Assembly (NCBI GenBank): GCA_963969345.1
Contig: OZ017770.1
Span: 3,791,246-3,855,245, forward strand
Direction: 5' to 3'
Length of the DNA: 64,000 nucleotides
Source of the DNA: Turbatrix aceti
Lineage: Eukaryota > Nematoda > Chromadorea > Rhabditida > Panagrolaimidae
Position numbers and translations under genes: made by a program. Of the stretch, positions 12,830-21,971 are shown piece after piece (the first letter of the stretch is position 1; the number at the start of each line of letters is the position of its first letter). The notes below the pieces were generated by a model. The model made no database searches. It saw only the letters and a list, made by a program, of their open reading frames with translations, and was not told where the DNA came from.

Positions 12830-13017
12830 AACAAGAAAATACAAAACGAGGTTCCTTCTCTGAAGTCTTTCTTCCCTCTCTCCTACTTCTTCTCCCTCTG
12901 GCGGCTCTTTTATAGAAGACTCCGCCTGCCTTCTCGCCTTGTGGTTCTGGGGGTTGTTGAGGCGGAGCTGTGGGCTGATTGATTGGTGAGTCGTCGTCCT
13001 CCGCGGCTCGTATGACA
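12830..13017 (-). repeat. LTR copy in inverted orientation (left)
   Basis: Read on the minus strand from 13017, it begins TGTCATACGAGCCGCGG and is nearly identical to the right copy at 14688-14868, except for about 9 extra bases (CACAGCTCC) near 12970. It contains a TATAAAAG box on the minus strand (near 12910) and, further on, AATAAA. Both are normal LTR promoter and polyadenylation features. It points away from the gag region, so it cannot serve as the ordinary 5' LTR of the element beside it. Confidence 0.7.
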
Positions 13018-13314
13018 AAACATTATTTTCAATCAAATTATCTTTTTTTTTCTCTTTCTTTTCATTCCAACTATGAACAGAACAGCCGTCCCAACCAGTT
13101 TTAAGAGCAGGAGGTGAACAGAAGAACAACAGGCGCCACAATCAGGTACTCGCTAAACCAATTAGGCTCGAAAAGAAAAGAGAAAAAGGGGTAACAGTTG
13201 GCAGAACGCAATGAGCTCCGACCCTCCACTGAAAAGAAAAGTGGGGCGGGTGTAAATAATTTTTTCCAGGCAGGGCAGTATATAAAGACAACGGTGGCAA
13301 CCAAAGGCACGTTC

Positions 13315-14112
13315 ATGTCACAGCGGGAACTCCGAGCCCTTCGAGATACCGCAGGACAGCCACCCAACCCGAACTCAACGCGCAGTCAAAGAAGTCAACG
13401 ACGCCACCTCTCATCGGCAACCCCCACGCCGACAAGCTCAACAATGGCACTCGATCCTCACCTCAAAATTGCAATGTCACTAAACCAATTTCCGGTACTT
13501 ACCGGGGCGGATGGCGAGGACATCATAGAATTTTTCAAAAAATTCAACGCCACAGCGACGGCACTCGCGGTAGATCACAACATGTGCCTGAAGATCCTGG
13601 AGCAGCGACTGTCAAACGGGCCACGAGAAGCGTTCAAAAAGATCTCGGCGAGAGACGAGGATCACGAGACCCCCGCGGTATACTGGGAGTGAGTCGTCAC
13701 CGAGCTCGCCCAAAACATTGCCGGTCCAGAAAACAAGTCCCTGGCACTCAACAACCTCATGGCTCGAAGAAAGAAGAATGAGGAGTCCATGGACAAGCTG
13801 GCCAGGGACATTCGCCAGCTCGCCGGCAGGGCATACCCGGTTCCCGACTTCAACGACGAAACCAGGCGAAGGGTAGCCATACAGGTCTTCATAACGGCCC
13901 TACCCACGAACATTAGGGAACACCTCACTCGTGGCCAGGAACCAACTACACTTGCGGAGGCAGTAACCAGGGCACAACAAGAAGAGTCTTTGCAAAAAGC
14001 AATGGCTCGCGAAGCCGATGGACATTCACCATCATTAACATCCGGCACCCAAACGCCACCATCCAAAACGAAGCCGATGGAAACATCAAAGAGCTACACT
14101 TCGAACAGCTAA
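13315..14112 (+). pseudogene. gag-like coding region of the LTR element, broken by one stop codon
   Basis: A 266-codon frame from ATG at 13315 to the stop at 14112 is open except for TGA at 13690-13692. The part around the stop (PREAFKKISARDEDHETPAVYWE, stop, VVTELAQNIAGPENKSL) resembles the helical capsid region of Gypsy-type Gag proteins, and TRAQQEESLQKA follows. No CCHC zinc knuckle is visible; it would lie beyond the deletion. The frame continues on both sides of the stop, so the lesion looks like one substitution. The Gag assignment is from overall composition and from the retroelement context, not from a strict motif. Confidence 0.6.
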
Positions 14113-14225
14113 AGCGATTCAACGAACCAGCTACACTTCCATATAGATCAATGGACAACGCCCTCGCAGAGTCGCAGCACTTGGACGACGACGAGGAAAC
14201 GGAAAACCCCAACGAAGACATGTAA
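14034..14225 (+). pseudogene. C-terminal remnant of pol (integrase end)
   Basis: In a frame different from gag, the translation INIRHPNATIQNEADGNIKE continues to LHFEQLKRFNEP and an acidic end, stopping at 14223-14225. The pattern of a basic peptide followed by G(N/D)IKE(L/V)HF(E/D)QLK is what closes Gypsy-type integrases. It starts immediately after the gag segment, so nearly all of pol has been deleted. A 12-base direct repeat (GAAGCCGATGGA at 14011-14022 and 14070-14081) flanks the junction zone. Confidence 0.55.
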
Positions 14226-14687
14226 AAATATTCTTTTCCCTTTTTCCTTCCCAGCCCATTTTTCTATGTACCCCATTGAAGTAAAATTTGTGTTTCATTG
14301 TAACCTTTTTTTCTGATGTGTCAATATTTCCCCATATTACATGCTACATGCTTATATCAAAAAAAAAAAAAAAAATAAAAAATAAAACAAATAAAAAATA
14401 AAAAAAAATAAAATGAAAAATGAAATGAAAAAAAAAATATTATCAATCAATACTACTACTTTATTTTTTACAGGATAACTAATTGAACTCTGACTCTGTC
14501 GTCACTCAGCCAATCATCCCTCTTCTTCCTCCTCTCTGCCTCTACCCGACCGCGAAGTACCATCCTTCTTCGGACATCACCATCGTACAACACTCGCCCT
14601 TGCCATTCGCCGACAAACAACATCCCTCGTTCATAGGCCCTCCGGCAACAAAAAAAGGTGGGGTCCACCTTTGTTGGAGGAGGGGGA

Positions 14688-14868
14688 TGTCATACGAGCC
14701 GCGGAGGACGACGACTCACCAATCAATCAGCCGCCTCAACAACCCCCAAAACCACAAGGCAAGAAGGCAGGCGAAGTCTTCTATAAAAGAGCCGCCAGAG
14801 GGAGAAGAAGTAGGAGAGAGGGAAGAAAGACTTCAGAGAAGGAACCTCGTTTTGTATTCTATTGTTAA
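14688..14868 (+). repeat. 3' LTR of the retroelement (right copy)
   Basis: Starts TGTCATACGAGCC after the polypurine tract and contains CTTCTATAAAAGAGCC, a TATA box, near 14790. Similarity to the left inverted copy fades after about 14860. The right boundary is not certain; no target-site duplication could be assigned. Confidence 0.7.
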
Positions 14869-15399
14869 CGTTACCGTCAGGGTAACCGTGATGCTCCTTG
14901 AGGTTTGTTTTTTTTGTAGGCTTGGTTTTTGAAAGCAAACGTTTGCAAACAGTCTTTCTCCTTGATAGTTGGTTTTTGAAATTAAAAGACCGAAAATTTA
15001 GGAAACATAGGCGCGAACGAATTCAAATAAACGTCCAACAGATTGTGTTTGCAAAATTATTTTTATTTTTATTTATATTTACCGCCTTGAACAGAGAAAT
15101 ATATGCAATGACAAAATTATCAGTGTACAAAAACATTTCTGCTATGTTTTACACGAAGACGAGATTTTTACGCCACGTCGACTGTACGACACAGTAACGT
15201 ATTTCATCCTAAAAAACATTTAAAGGCCCCATTGAATAATATGAATAATTTTTTTACGCACCACGCCAACGCCCCCAACAGTCCGCAATCATTTTCTACC
15301 AAGTGCAACAGCCTCCATTATTTAGCTTCCCTGTTTCTCTCTCATGACAACAACAGTCCCATGATTTATTCTCCTTCCTCCGACACGCCTCCAATCTTG
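14869..15399. other. Non-coding DNA after the LTR element
   Basis: AT-rich sequence without a recognisable gene. From about 15240 it takes on a pyrimidine-rich character (CCCCCAACAGTCC, CTCCTTCCTCCGACACG) and leads into the 5' retroelement relic; this stretch may be U3 of that LTR. Confidence 0.35.
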
Positions 15400-15583
15400 T
15401 TGTAAGCAGCACGTATAAACGGAATAAATATGTCTCATTCAAGTGTTTGAGCTAGTTTTCTATCAAACGTGGTGCATCGACCGGGAATCAATGACGGATT
15501 CGCTTAAAGCTTCAAATAGTCAATCCCGAACAACCCCTTTGTTCTCTAACGAATCCTCTATGGCGACCGTCGGCGACCTTTAG
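15400..15583 (+). mobile_element. 5'-end relic of a second LTR retrotransposon (LTR end, primer-binding site, start of gag)
   Basis: In order: TATA-like GTATAAAC (about 15413), AATAAA (15423-15428), and then TGGTGCATCGACCGGGAA at 15470-15487. The last is the reverse complement of a typical tRNA 3' end including CCA, exactly what a reverse-transcriptase primer-binding site looks like. An ATG at 15491 opens a 30-codon frame (MTDSLKASNSQS...) ending at 15581-15583, which could be the start of a decayed gag. The LTR's left edge was not located and no second LTR was found. Confidence 0.5.
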
Positions 15584-16240
15584 GTCATCGATCGACGATC
15601 AACCTCTCCGACTCATTGAATGTAGGAACAAATAAAAAGTTTTTTATGGTATGGTTTGATATGTCGATTATTTACTGTGATTATTTAACGGAAATATTTG
15701 TGTGTAAAATTAAAAACAATAAATTGTTAAAAATTGTAAACCGATGGTGCAGTCGTCCGGGTAAAAATCTCTAAAATTCCAAGGGGGTGTATTGAAGTTC
15801 AGATTAGGGATACGGTAAAAAAACTGTACATTATGCAACAACCATATTCTGTACTTATTAGTGTTATTTTGGCGTTGAGTGCCAACAAAGACGTATACTA
15901 CTTTCAAATGTGTTTTTTTTATTTTTGAAAAGACCACGTGTCGCGAAAACGCGGAATGCAAACTCTCCGAGAATGAAGATTCGCGAATGTTCATTCTCCG
16001 TGTGCGCACGCAGCTTCTCGGAATGAAAATACGAGACTGTAGAGCTATTAGGCTAAGACGGGGAGCGTCTGCGTGGAATGTGTCATTCGTATTCCATTCC
16101 TCTCCCGTTGCGCTTTTTTCTCTGCCTCTTTTTTTATTATGCTCTGACGATTGTCGCGTCCGATATTTATGCTTGTTCTTGGTTGACACTTACCTACCCC
16201 GGTTTTCAACCCAAATTTTTAGATACAATAAAGGGCAACT
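15584..16240. other. Non-coding DNA
   Basis: No gene recognised. Two antiparallel open frames (about 15710-16270) overlap each other and look like chance frames in sequence with few stop codons. Confidence 0.35.
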
Positions 16241-16259
16241 AGGGAAGCCCTCCTGGGAG

Positions 16260-16645
16260 TACCCCTTTCGTTGAATCAACGAAATCGGGCCTTATTTCCC
16301 ACATTTAGTGCATAACCAAGGAAGGTTCACGCCCCCACATTTAGTGTATAACCAAGGATGGTTCACGTGAGGCAGGGAGCTACTTATAAAGGTAGGCTTG
16401 ATAGTGAATTGTAGGCTACCTAATAGCGTGTTGTAAAATTTTAGGCATTCCATTTACAGGCATATTATAAGGCCCAGCCTTATAAAAAAGCTGACTCATG
16501 TTTGTTGCAATAAGGAAAGTTGTGACAGTGAATTGAGCATAGCCTTATAAAAAAGTGGACTCATGTTTGTTGCAATAATGGTAAGCTTTGATAGTGAATT
16601 GAAAACTGTGTAATATCGTCTGGTAAAATTTCAGGACCCTCCACA
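16260..16645. repeat. Block of interspersed short direct repeats
   Basis: Three repeat types alternate. CCCACATTTAGTG(C/T)ATAACC followed by AAGGA(A/T)GGTTCACG occurs at about 16288 and 16331. AGCCTTATAAAAAAG followed by (CT/TG)GACTCATGTTTGTTGCAATAA occurs at about 16475 and 16541. A third unit with TTGATAGTGAATTG and then GTAAAATTT occurs at about 16400 and 16580, with a degenerate middle copy. A perfect 9-bp inverted repeat TTTCGTTGA/TCAACGAAA sits at 16266-16284. No coding potential is evident. Confidence 0.6.
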
Positions 16646-17243
16646 CTCTTCGTAAAACGCCGTATTCAGCCTCATTACAGAACACTCGTAGCCCCATCCG
16701 AACAATAGTTAATTGTTAATGATAAAAAAATGCTTGTAAAATTAAAATGTGCATTTTGTTGTGAAAAAATAAAAATTACAAAATGCCTGATAATTTTATT
16801 GACATCACTCTCAGGGGGCATGGTTTGGGTTTGAAGTGCGGAGTTTATCGTTATTTGCAAGGTCGCCGGGTGTGGTTCTTGTGCCGTCGTTAGTATACAC
16901 CGTGATACTAACAAGCAAGTTCTCAGTGCTGTCCTTAGTGGCGCAAGCAGCGTCGCTGGCTGAGACTTTGTCCGCAGCGTTGTTGTGTCGCGACAACGAC
17001 AACGCCTAGATCACGAACCGAGGATCCAACCTATAAAACCCCCTAACCACAAAACAGAGACAAGCACGAAAGTGGTCCCTGGCAAAAAGTTTTTTGTCCT
17101 GCTTACGACTCGTCTAATAATTTTTCATCCAATAGAATAAATTTCCAATGTCCCCAACCAAACACAGAATTTGTTTTTTGTTAATTGATTGATTGATAAC
17201 ACATTATAATAAAACTACACGTCAACGAACTTGAAACAGCAAT
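16646..17243. other. Non-coding DNA downstream of enpl-1
   Basis: Mostly AT-rich, but 16805-17060 is richer in GC and contains a CTATAAAACCCCC box near 17030, a near-palindrome TTGTGTCGCGACAACG near 16981, and AATAAA near 17140. These could be LTR-like or promoter-like features, but no partner copy was found. The enpl-1 3' UTR must lie at the right end. Confidence 0.3.
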
Positions 17244-20097
17244 TTACAGTTCACTGTGTTCTTCCTCGACGTCAACAGTCGACGAGGAGGTATCCTCGGT
17301 GGCTTCTTCGGTTTCCTCGAGTTCAGGTTCTTCTTCGACGGGTTCATCAAGGTTGAGATCCATGGATTGACGGAGAACGTTTTCGATACGCTCAGCAAAG
17401 CCGACCTGGTCCTGGAGGGAGTAGCCGGAGCGAAGGGTAGCAGTATCAAGCAACATCTGGGCAGTGTAGAGAGCGCGTTCGTCGTCGACGTTGGCCTCGA
17501 TGCGGCGGAGAAGCTCCTTGACAACGGGGTGACGAGGGTTGACTTCGAGCGTCTTCTTCTGGTTGGCGTAGAACTCCTGGGTCGGGTCCTGGGCCTTGGC
17601 GTAGGCCTGGGACTTCATGATACGTTCCATGTTTCCAGACCAACCGTAGGTAGAAGCAACGAGGGCGACAGGCGAGGTCGTGAGGCGCTCCGAGATGACG
17701 GCCTTCTCGATCTTTCCGTTGAGAGCGGAATCCTTGAGCCAGTTGGTGAGGGGCTCGAAGGTCTTCTTGAGCGACTCGAGGTGCTCCTTGGCCTTCTCAC
17801 CGCTGTCAAGCTTGAGACCTTCCTTGGCGACGTTCTGGAACTTCTTGCCTTCGAATTCAGGCATGGCCTGGATGCAGTACTCGTCGACAGGCTCGGTAAG
17901 GTACAGAACTTCGTAGCCCTTCTTGATGAGGCCCTCGACGAACGGCGAGTTCTCGATTTCGCGGCGGGTGGTGCCAGCCATGTAGAAGATGGAATCCTGC
18001 TTCTCCTTCATGCGCTCAACGTACGCGGCGAGAGTGGTCTGCTTCTCGTCATCGGCGGAGCTGAAGAACCGAAGAAGCTTGGAGAGACGGGTGCGGTTCG
18101 AAGGATCCTCCATGATTCCGAGCTTGATGTTGGTCGAGAACTCCTTCCAGAAGGTTTCAAAGTCTTCGGGCGAGAGTTTCTTGATCATGTCGAGCACCTT
18201 GCGGACCAGCTTCTTCTTGATAACGCGCAGGAGCTTGTGTTGCTGCAGGTTTTCACGAGAGACGTTGAGCGGGAGGTCATCGCTGTCGACGATACCGCGG
18301 ATGAAGGACAGGTACTTGGGCAGCATGTCTTGGAAGTCATCGGTAATAAAAACGCGACGGACGTAGAGCTAAAATTGTACTCCGGTGTAAAAGACTAATC
18401 TTCTTCCAGTCCCCCAAAACGTACCTTGATAGCCTCGGTAACCTTGCCGTAGTTCTGGAAGGCATCCTGAGCGAGTTTCTTCGGGACGAAAAGAATGGAT
18501 TTGAACGACACCTCGCCCTCAGCGGTGAAATGTACATGGCCAAGCGGCTTTTCGTAATCCTTGGTGATGGACTTGTAGAATTCTTCGTACTCTTCGTCGG
18601 TCACCTCACCGGCTTTACGCATCCAGATGGGCTTCACGCTGTTAATCTTCTGCCAATCCCAGACAGTCTTCTCGACAGATTTGGTTTTGGGTGTGTCGGG
18701 CTTCTCCTCCTCCTCGACAGCGCCGTCTTCGGTCTCAGTGGCGGTAGCGGCCTCCTCAACGGGTTCTTCGACGGTCTCAGTCTGAAAAGAACTCTATAAG
18801 CTCATGCGCACAAAAGATATAAAACCAACCTTGGACTCCCACAGGAAAATGTCAAAGTTGATGAACTGGCTGTACTTCTGGACGAGTTTCTTGAGGGTGT
18901 CGGGCTCGAGGAAGTCGTAGGCTTCTTCCTTCAAGTAGAGGGTAATCTGGGTACCGCGCTTGAGCGTGTTACCACGAGGATCCTCAACAATGGAGAAGCT
19001 GGTCGAGTCAGATTCCCAAATGTACTGCTTGTCGTCAATCGTGCGGGTCGTAACAACGACACGGTCGGCAACGAGGAAGGCAGAGTAGAAGCCAACACCA
19101 AACTGACCGATGAGATCCTGCTGCTGTTCGGCGGAGGTCTGCGAGTCGAGAAGCTTGGAGACAAACTCAGAAGTTCCAGAGCGAGCAATTGTGCCGAGGT
19201 TGTTGATGAGATCCTGGTAAGACATGCCGACACCCGTATCGGTGATGTGCAGCAGATGGTTCTCCTTGTCAGCCTTGATGCGGATGGTGAGTTCCTCAGT
19301 GTCGCGAAGGATGTCGGGATTGGTGAGGGAAAGCAGACGGATCTTGTCGAGAGCGTCAGAAGCGTTCGAGATCAACTCGCGCAGGTAGATGTCCTTGTTG
19401 CGGTAAAGAGAGTTGATAATGAGCTTCATCATGCGGTTCACTTCGGCTTGGAATTCGTGCTTTTCAGCGCTCTCGCGCAACTTCTTAACTTCCGATACCG
19501 AGAGTCCATCGAGCTTGATTGCTTCCTCTTCTCTGCAAAAATGCGTTTCATTAGACGACAAGGTCATCGGATCGGACAAAGAGTATAGCTAAGCGCTGGC
19601 AGACGTAAAGTAAACAGTCCTATAGTCGCGCAGTCCAGTCATTTCTTAAATGAACAAACATACGTAGCCGACAGCCCGGTACTGCCTGGTTGCTCGCGAC
19701 ACGCTGACCCTTCAAACCAAGGTCAGCGCAGACTACAACGGGGAAATCTCAAAAAAAAAATGTTGCACTCAAGTTATACGTGGCCTTGGATGCGTATAAT
19801 GCACTAGCGTTCGTTCATGCGGGGAAGAGAATACGGGATCGCTTGCGAGGGGAAGAAGTCAAGACTCACCGCTGAATCACTTCGTCGTCGGTAGCTGAGC
19901 CATGGCGTGTCTTGCCAATGTCAGGCGTCACAACTTCGTCGTCGATATCATCGTTGGCGTGAACACCGTTCGTACCCGGGTGGAGGAAGACTGAAAACAA
20001 GCTCTTGCCTATAAAACTCTCAATTGGCATCAAAAAACTTACAAATGCCCAGTAATAGGACAACTCCGATACTGAAGAAGAATGATCTCTTGACCAT
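17244..20097 (-). CDS. enpl-1: Endoplasmin (GRP94, ER-resident HSP90)
   Basis: Five exons (20097-20043, 19990-19870, 19532-18830, 18781-18425, 18368-17244) give about 786 residues, the normal GRP94 length. It is the ATP-driven HSP90 chaperone of the ER lumen that folds secreted and membrane proteins. The start has a signal peptide ([20 protein letters not shown]). The ATPase domain contains [40 protein letters not shown] and [12 protein letters not shown] long acidic linker ([20 protein letters not shown]) precedes the middle domain ([15 protein letters not shown]), followed by [10 protein letters not shown]. The protein ends EEEHSEL, a variant of the KDEL/HDEL retrieval signal. Codons are strongly GC-ending, as in highly expressed genes. 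A MITE lies about 70 bp upstream of the ATG. Identification is secure. Confidence 0.97.
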
Positions 20098-20160
20098 AGC
20101 GCTCAAATACCTGAAAAACACCTCAGATGTGAGTGAATAGCACAAATTACGAGATTATAT

Positions 20161-20564
20161 ATCACGCACAGGGTTGCGAAGATGGGATTCCCCGGGAGAT
20201 TCCCCGGGGAATATTCCCGGGAATCCCCGGGGATTCCCCCACCTTTGCCAAATTCCCCCCAAAATTCCCCGGGAAACTGCCGAAAAAATTAAGAAAAGTA
20301 AAGGGATGTGATTATTTTTTTTGAAGTTTGCCAATTGGGCTTCAAATCTCGCTTTAATGTGAAAGTTAGGTTGCAATTTTAATGCACGTTAATAAATAGA
20401 CCGTTTTTGGTGTGTTTTTTTTATTTTAGACCTCGTTTTAGACGCATGGCTTTATTTGGACGCGGGGAATTTGAAAGGGGATTCCCTGGGGAATCTCCGG
20501 GAATCCCCCGGGAATATTCCCCCATTTTTCATTCCCCGGGGAATTTCGCAACCCTGATCACGCA
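20161..20564. mobile_element. hAT-type MITE with 8-bp target-site duplication
   Basis: The element spans 20169-20556 (388 bp) and is flanked by identical 8-bp repeats ATCACGCA at 20161-20168 and 20557-20564. Its ends are perfect 12-bp inverted repeats, CAGGGTTGCGAA on the left and TTCGCAACCCTG on the right. The subterminal DNA on both sides is packed with GGGGATTCCCC/GGGGAATATTCCC words that can fold back; the centre is AT-rich and has no transposase. An 8-bp duplication and CAGGG ends are hallmarks of the hAT superfamily. Confidence 0.88.
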
Positions 20565-21971
20565 GACCAAGCATATCCGGCAAATGCGAAGAAATGTACA
20601 AAACGCGACGTTACTGACGATCGAGGAAAGCAACGACGAGTAAAGCGAGAAAGGAAAAGGTCTCGAAAGGCGGAGTCCACGCAGCCAATCAGCGTGCAAC
20701 ACAACAGCAATGATGATGACACGTCAATCGCACATGGGGGCGCTGCCTGGCAAAATGTGTCCAACGAACGTTCTGGATTGTTCTTTTTGGTACGTTTTTT
20801 ATGGAATTCACGTCCGTTTTACTTTTTTTCGAACCTAGAAGCGAAGGTGTGCCATTCTGACAGTCAAACGGGGGTAGATTCGAGCTTTAGTGAACACAGG
20901 GTGCACGTAGCGACTCCAATCTTTGAATGCCAGTCAAACAGAGAGGCGAGGGATGGAAGGCAACCGGCATGCCGCATGCATCAATGAGGCAAAGATTGAT
21001 TTTGCGCAGCGTGTGTATGACCAAGGTATTCTACTTGGCAGAGAGAGGTTGGTCGCAAACCACTGCCATCCCTCACTCAATCTTTTGTTTACATTGCAGT
21101 GAACTTTTCTGACCTGCCTAAATTTTATGAGGTGCAAAAGTACACGTCATCAGAATTTTATTCGTTTGAGCAAATGCATTATTCAAAAAACTAATAAAAA
21201 TCTGAACTAAAAATAGTAGTGTATTTGTTGTCACCGCAACTGTACGATTTTTAATCACTTTTTGCCGAGATGTACAGCGTAGTGGCCGCCTCAAGAAGTG
21301 TACAGCATGTTATTTTTTTACTTGTTTACGAATTCAAACGCTGTCGCAAAAACTTCGCCAAATAACGTGTAATTGTAGCCAGCCAGCAGCTATTAGCCAA
21401 ACTCATAATTTCCGTGTGACGAGTCCTTTCGAATCTCATTTCCTACTCCGCCAGGTGCATTTATGCTAGATAGTTTGACAAAACTCGTCACGTTGAATTA
21501 TTTAGGTCAATTTATAACGTATGCGTTGTCTTGAATATTATCTTACCTGCGAGTTTCTGATCTCTAATTCCCCAAAATTTTGCTACAATTTCTTTCTTAA
21601 ATTTTCATAAAAGCGTAATTCTGAAAAAAAACACGCATATGTATAGGTATCACAAATTAATCATTTTATGATTCAGATTCAAGTTGAGATGAACAAAAAC
21701 AAATAACAAACTTCCTAAGGTCTTGGTTAAAAAAACTACGTGCATGCAGGCAGGTCAGTCGGCAGGCGAAAAAGCGCGCAGTCAAAGCATAGTTTTTTTC
21801 GTGTTGAGAGGACAAAGCATAGTTGTGCTCTTCATGCGGCCAACGTGGCCTCTCCATAAGCTACACGTCTCCTCATTTGTCTCCGTGATATTTTTCATTA
21901 CGTTCCTTCCTCATTGCGTTCCGAGTTGTTTGTTGTACGTTTTCAGTCATATTCTTTTTTTCAGGGTAAAA
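20565..21971. other. Shared upstream region of the divergent enpl-1 and imp-2 genes
   Basis: About 1.4 kb between the MITE and the imp-2 start. A CCAAT word occurs near 20687 and TGACGTGT (minus strand) at 20719-20726; the latter resembles an unfolded-protein-response element. Acceptor TTTTTTCAG at about 21956-21964, just before the imp-2 ATG, suggests trans-splicing. No gene is visible. Confidence 0.45.
20719..20726 (-). promoter_or_regulatory. Candidate unfolded-protein-response element
   Basis: TGACGTGT on the minus strand, matching the XBP-1/ATF6 core TGACGTG(G/A) in seven of eight bases, about 620 bp upstream of the enpl-1 ATG. GRP94 is a classic unfolded-protein-response target. An 8-bp match can easily occur by chance. 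Confidence 0.3.

Larger units (their letters stand above)
13018..14868 (+). mobile_element. Internally deleted Gypsy-type LTR retrotransposon body with 3' LTR
   Basis: In order: a leader (13018-13314), a gag-like frame (13315-14112) with one internal TGA, a short tail of pol (14034-14225), an AT-rich spacer with an A-rich run near 14360-14450, a polypurine tract GGAGGAGGGGGA at about 14676-14687, and an LTR beginning TGTCATACGAG at 14688. A polypurine tract directly before TG... is the standard 3' LTR junction. Protease, reverse transcriptase, RNase H and most of integrase are missing. The element must therefore be non-autonomous or dead. Confidence 0.7.

Noticed and set aside
12830..14868. 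Idea that the inverted terminal copies mark a DIRS-like element
   Set aside because: DIRS elements use a tyrosine recombinase, while this one ends in an integrase-type tail and has a polypurine tract before a TG-starting LTR.
15710..16274. Two overlapping open frames on opposite strands
   Set aside because: They cover the same bases and neither has recognisable content; looks like chance lack of stops.
16980..17150. Possible solo LTR (TGTCGCGACAAC..., TATAAAA, AATAAA)
   Set aside because: No matching copy elsewhere in the window and no target-site duplication; the parts can occur by chance.
17256..18398. Long open frame (380 codons) on the plus strand inside enpl-1
   Set aside because: It is the antisense shadow of the GC-rich enpl-1 exon; composition follows the codons of the real gene on the other strand.
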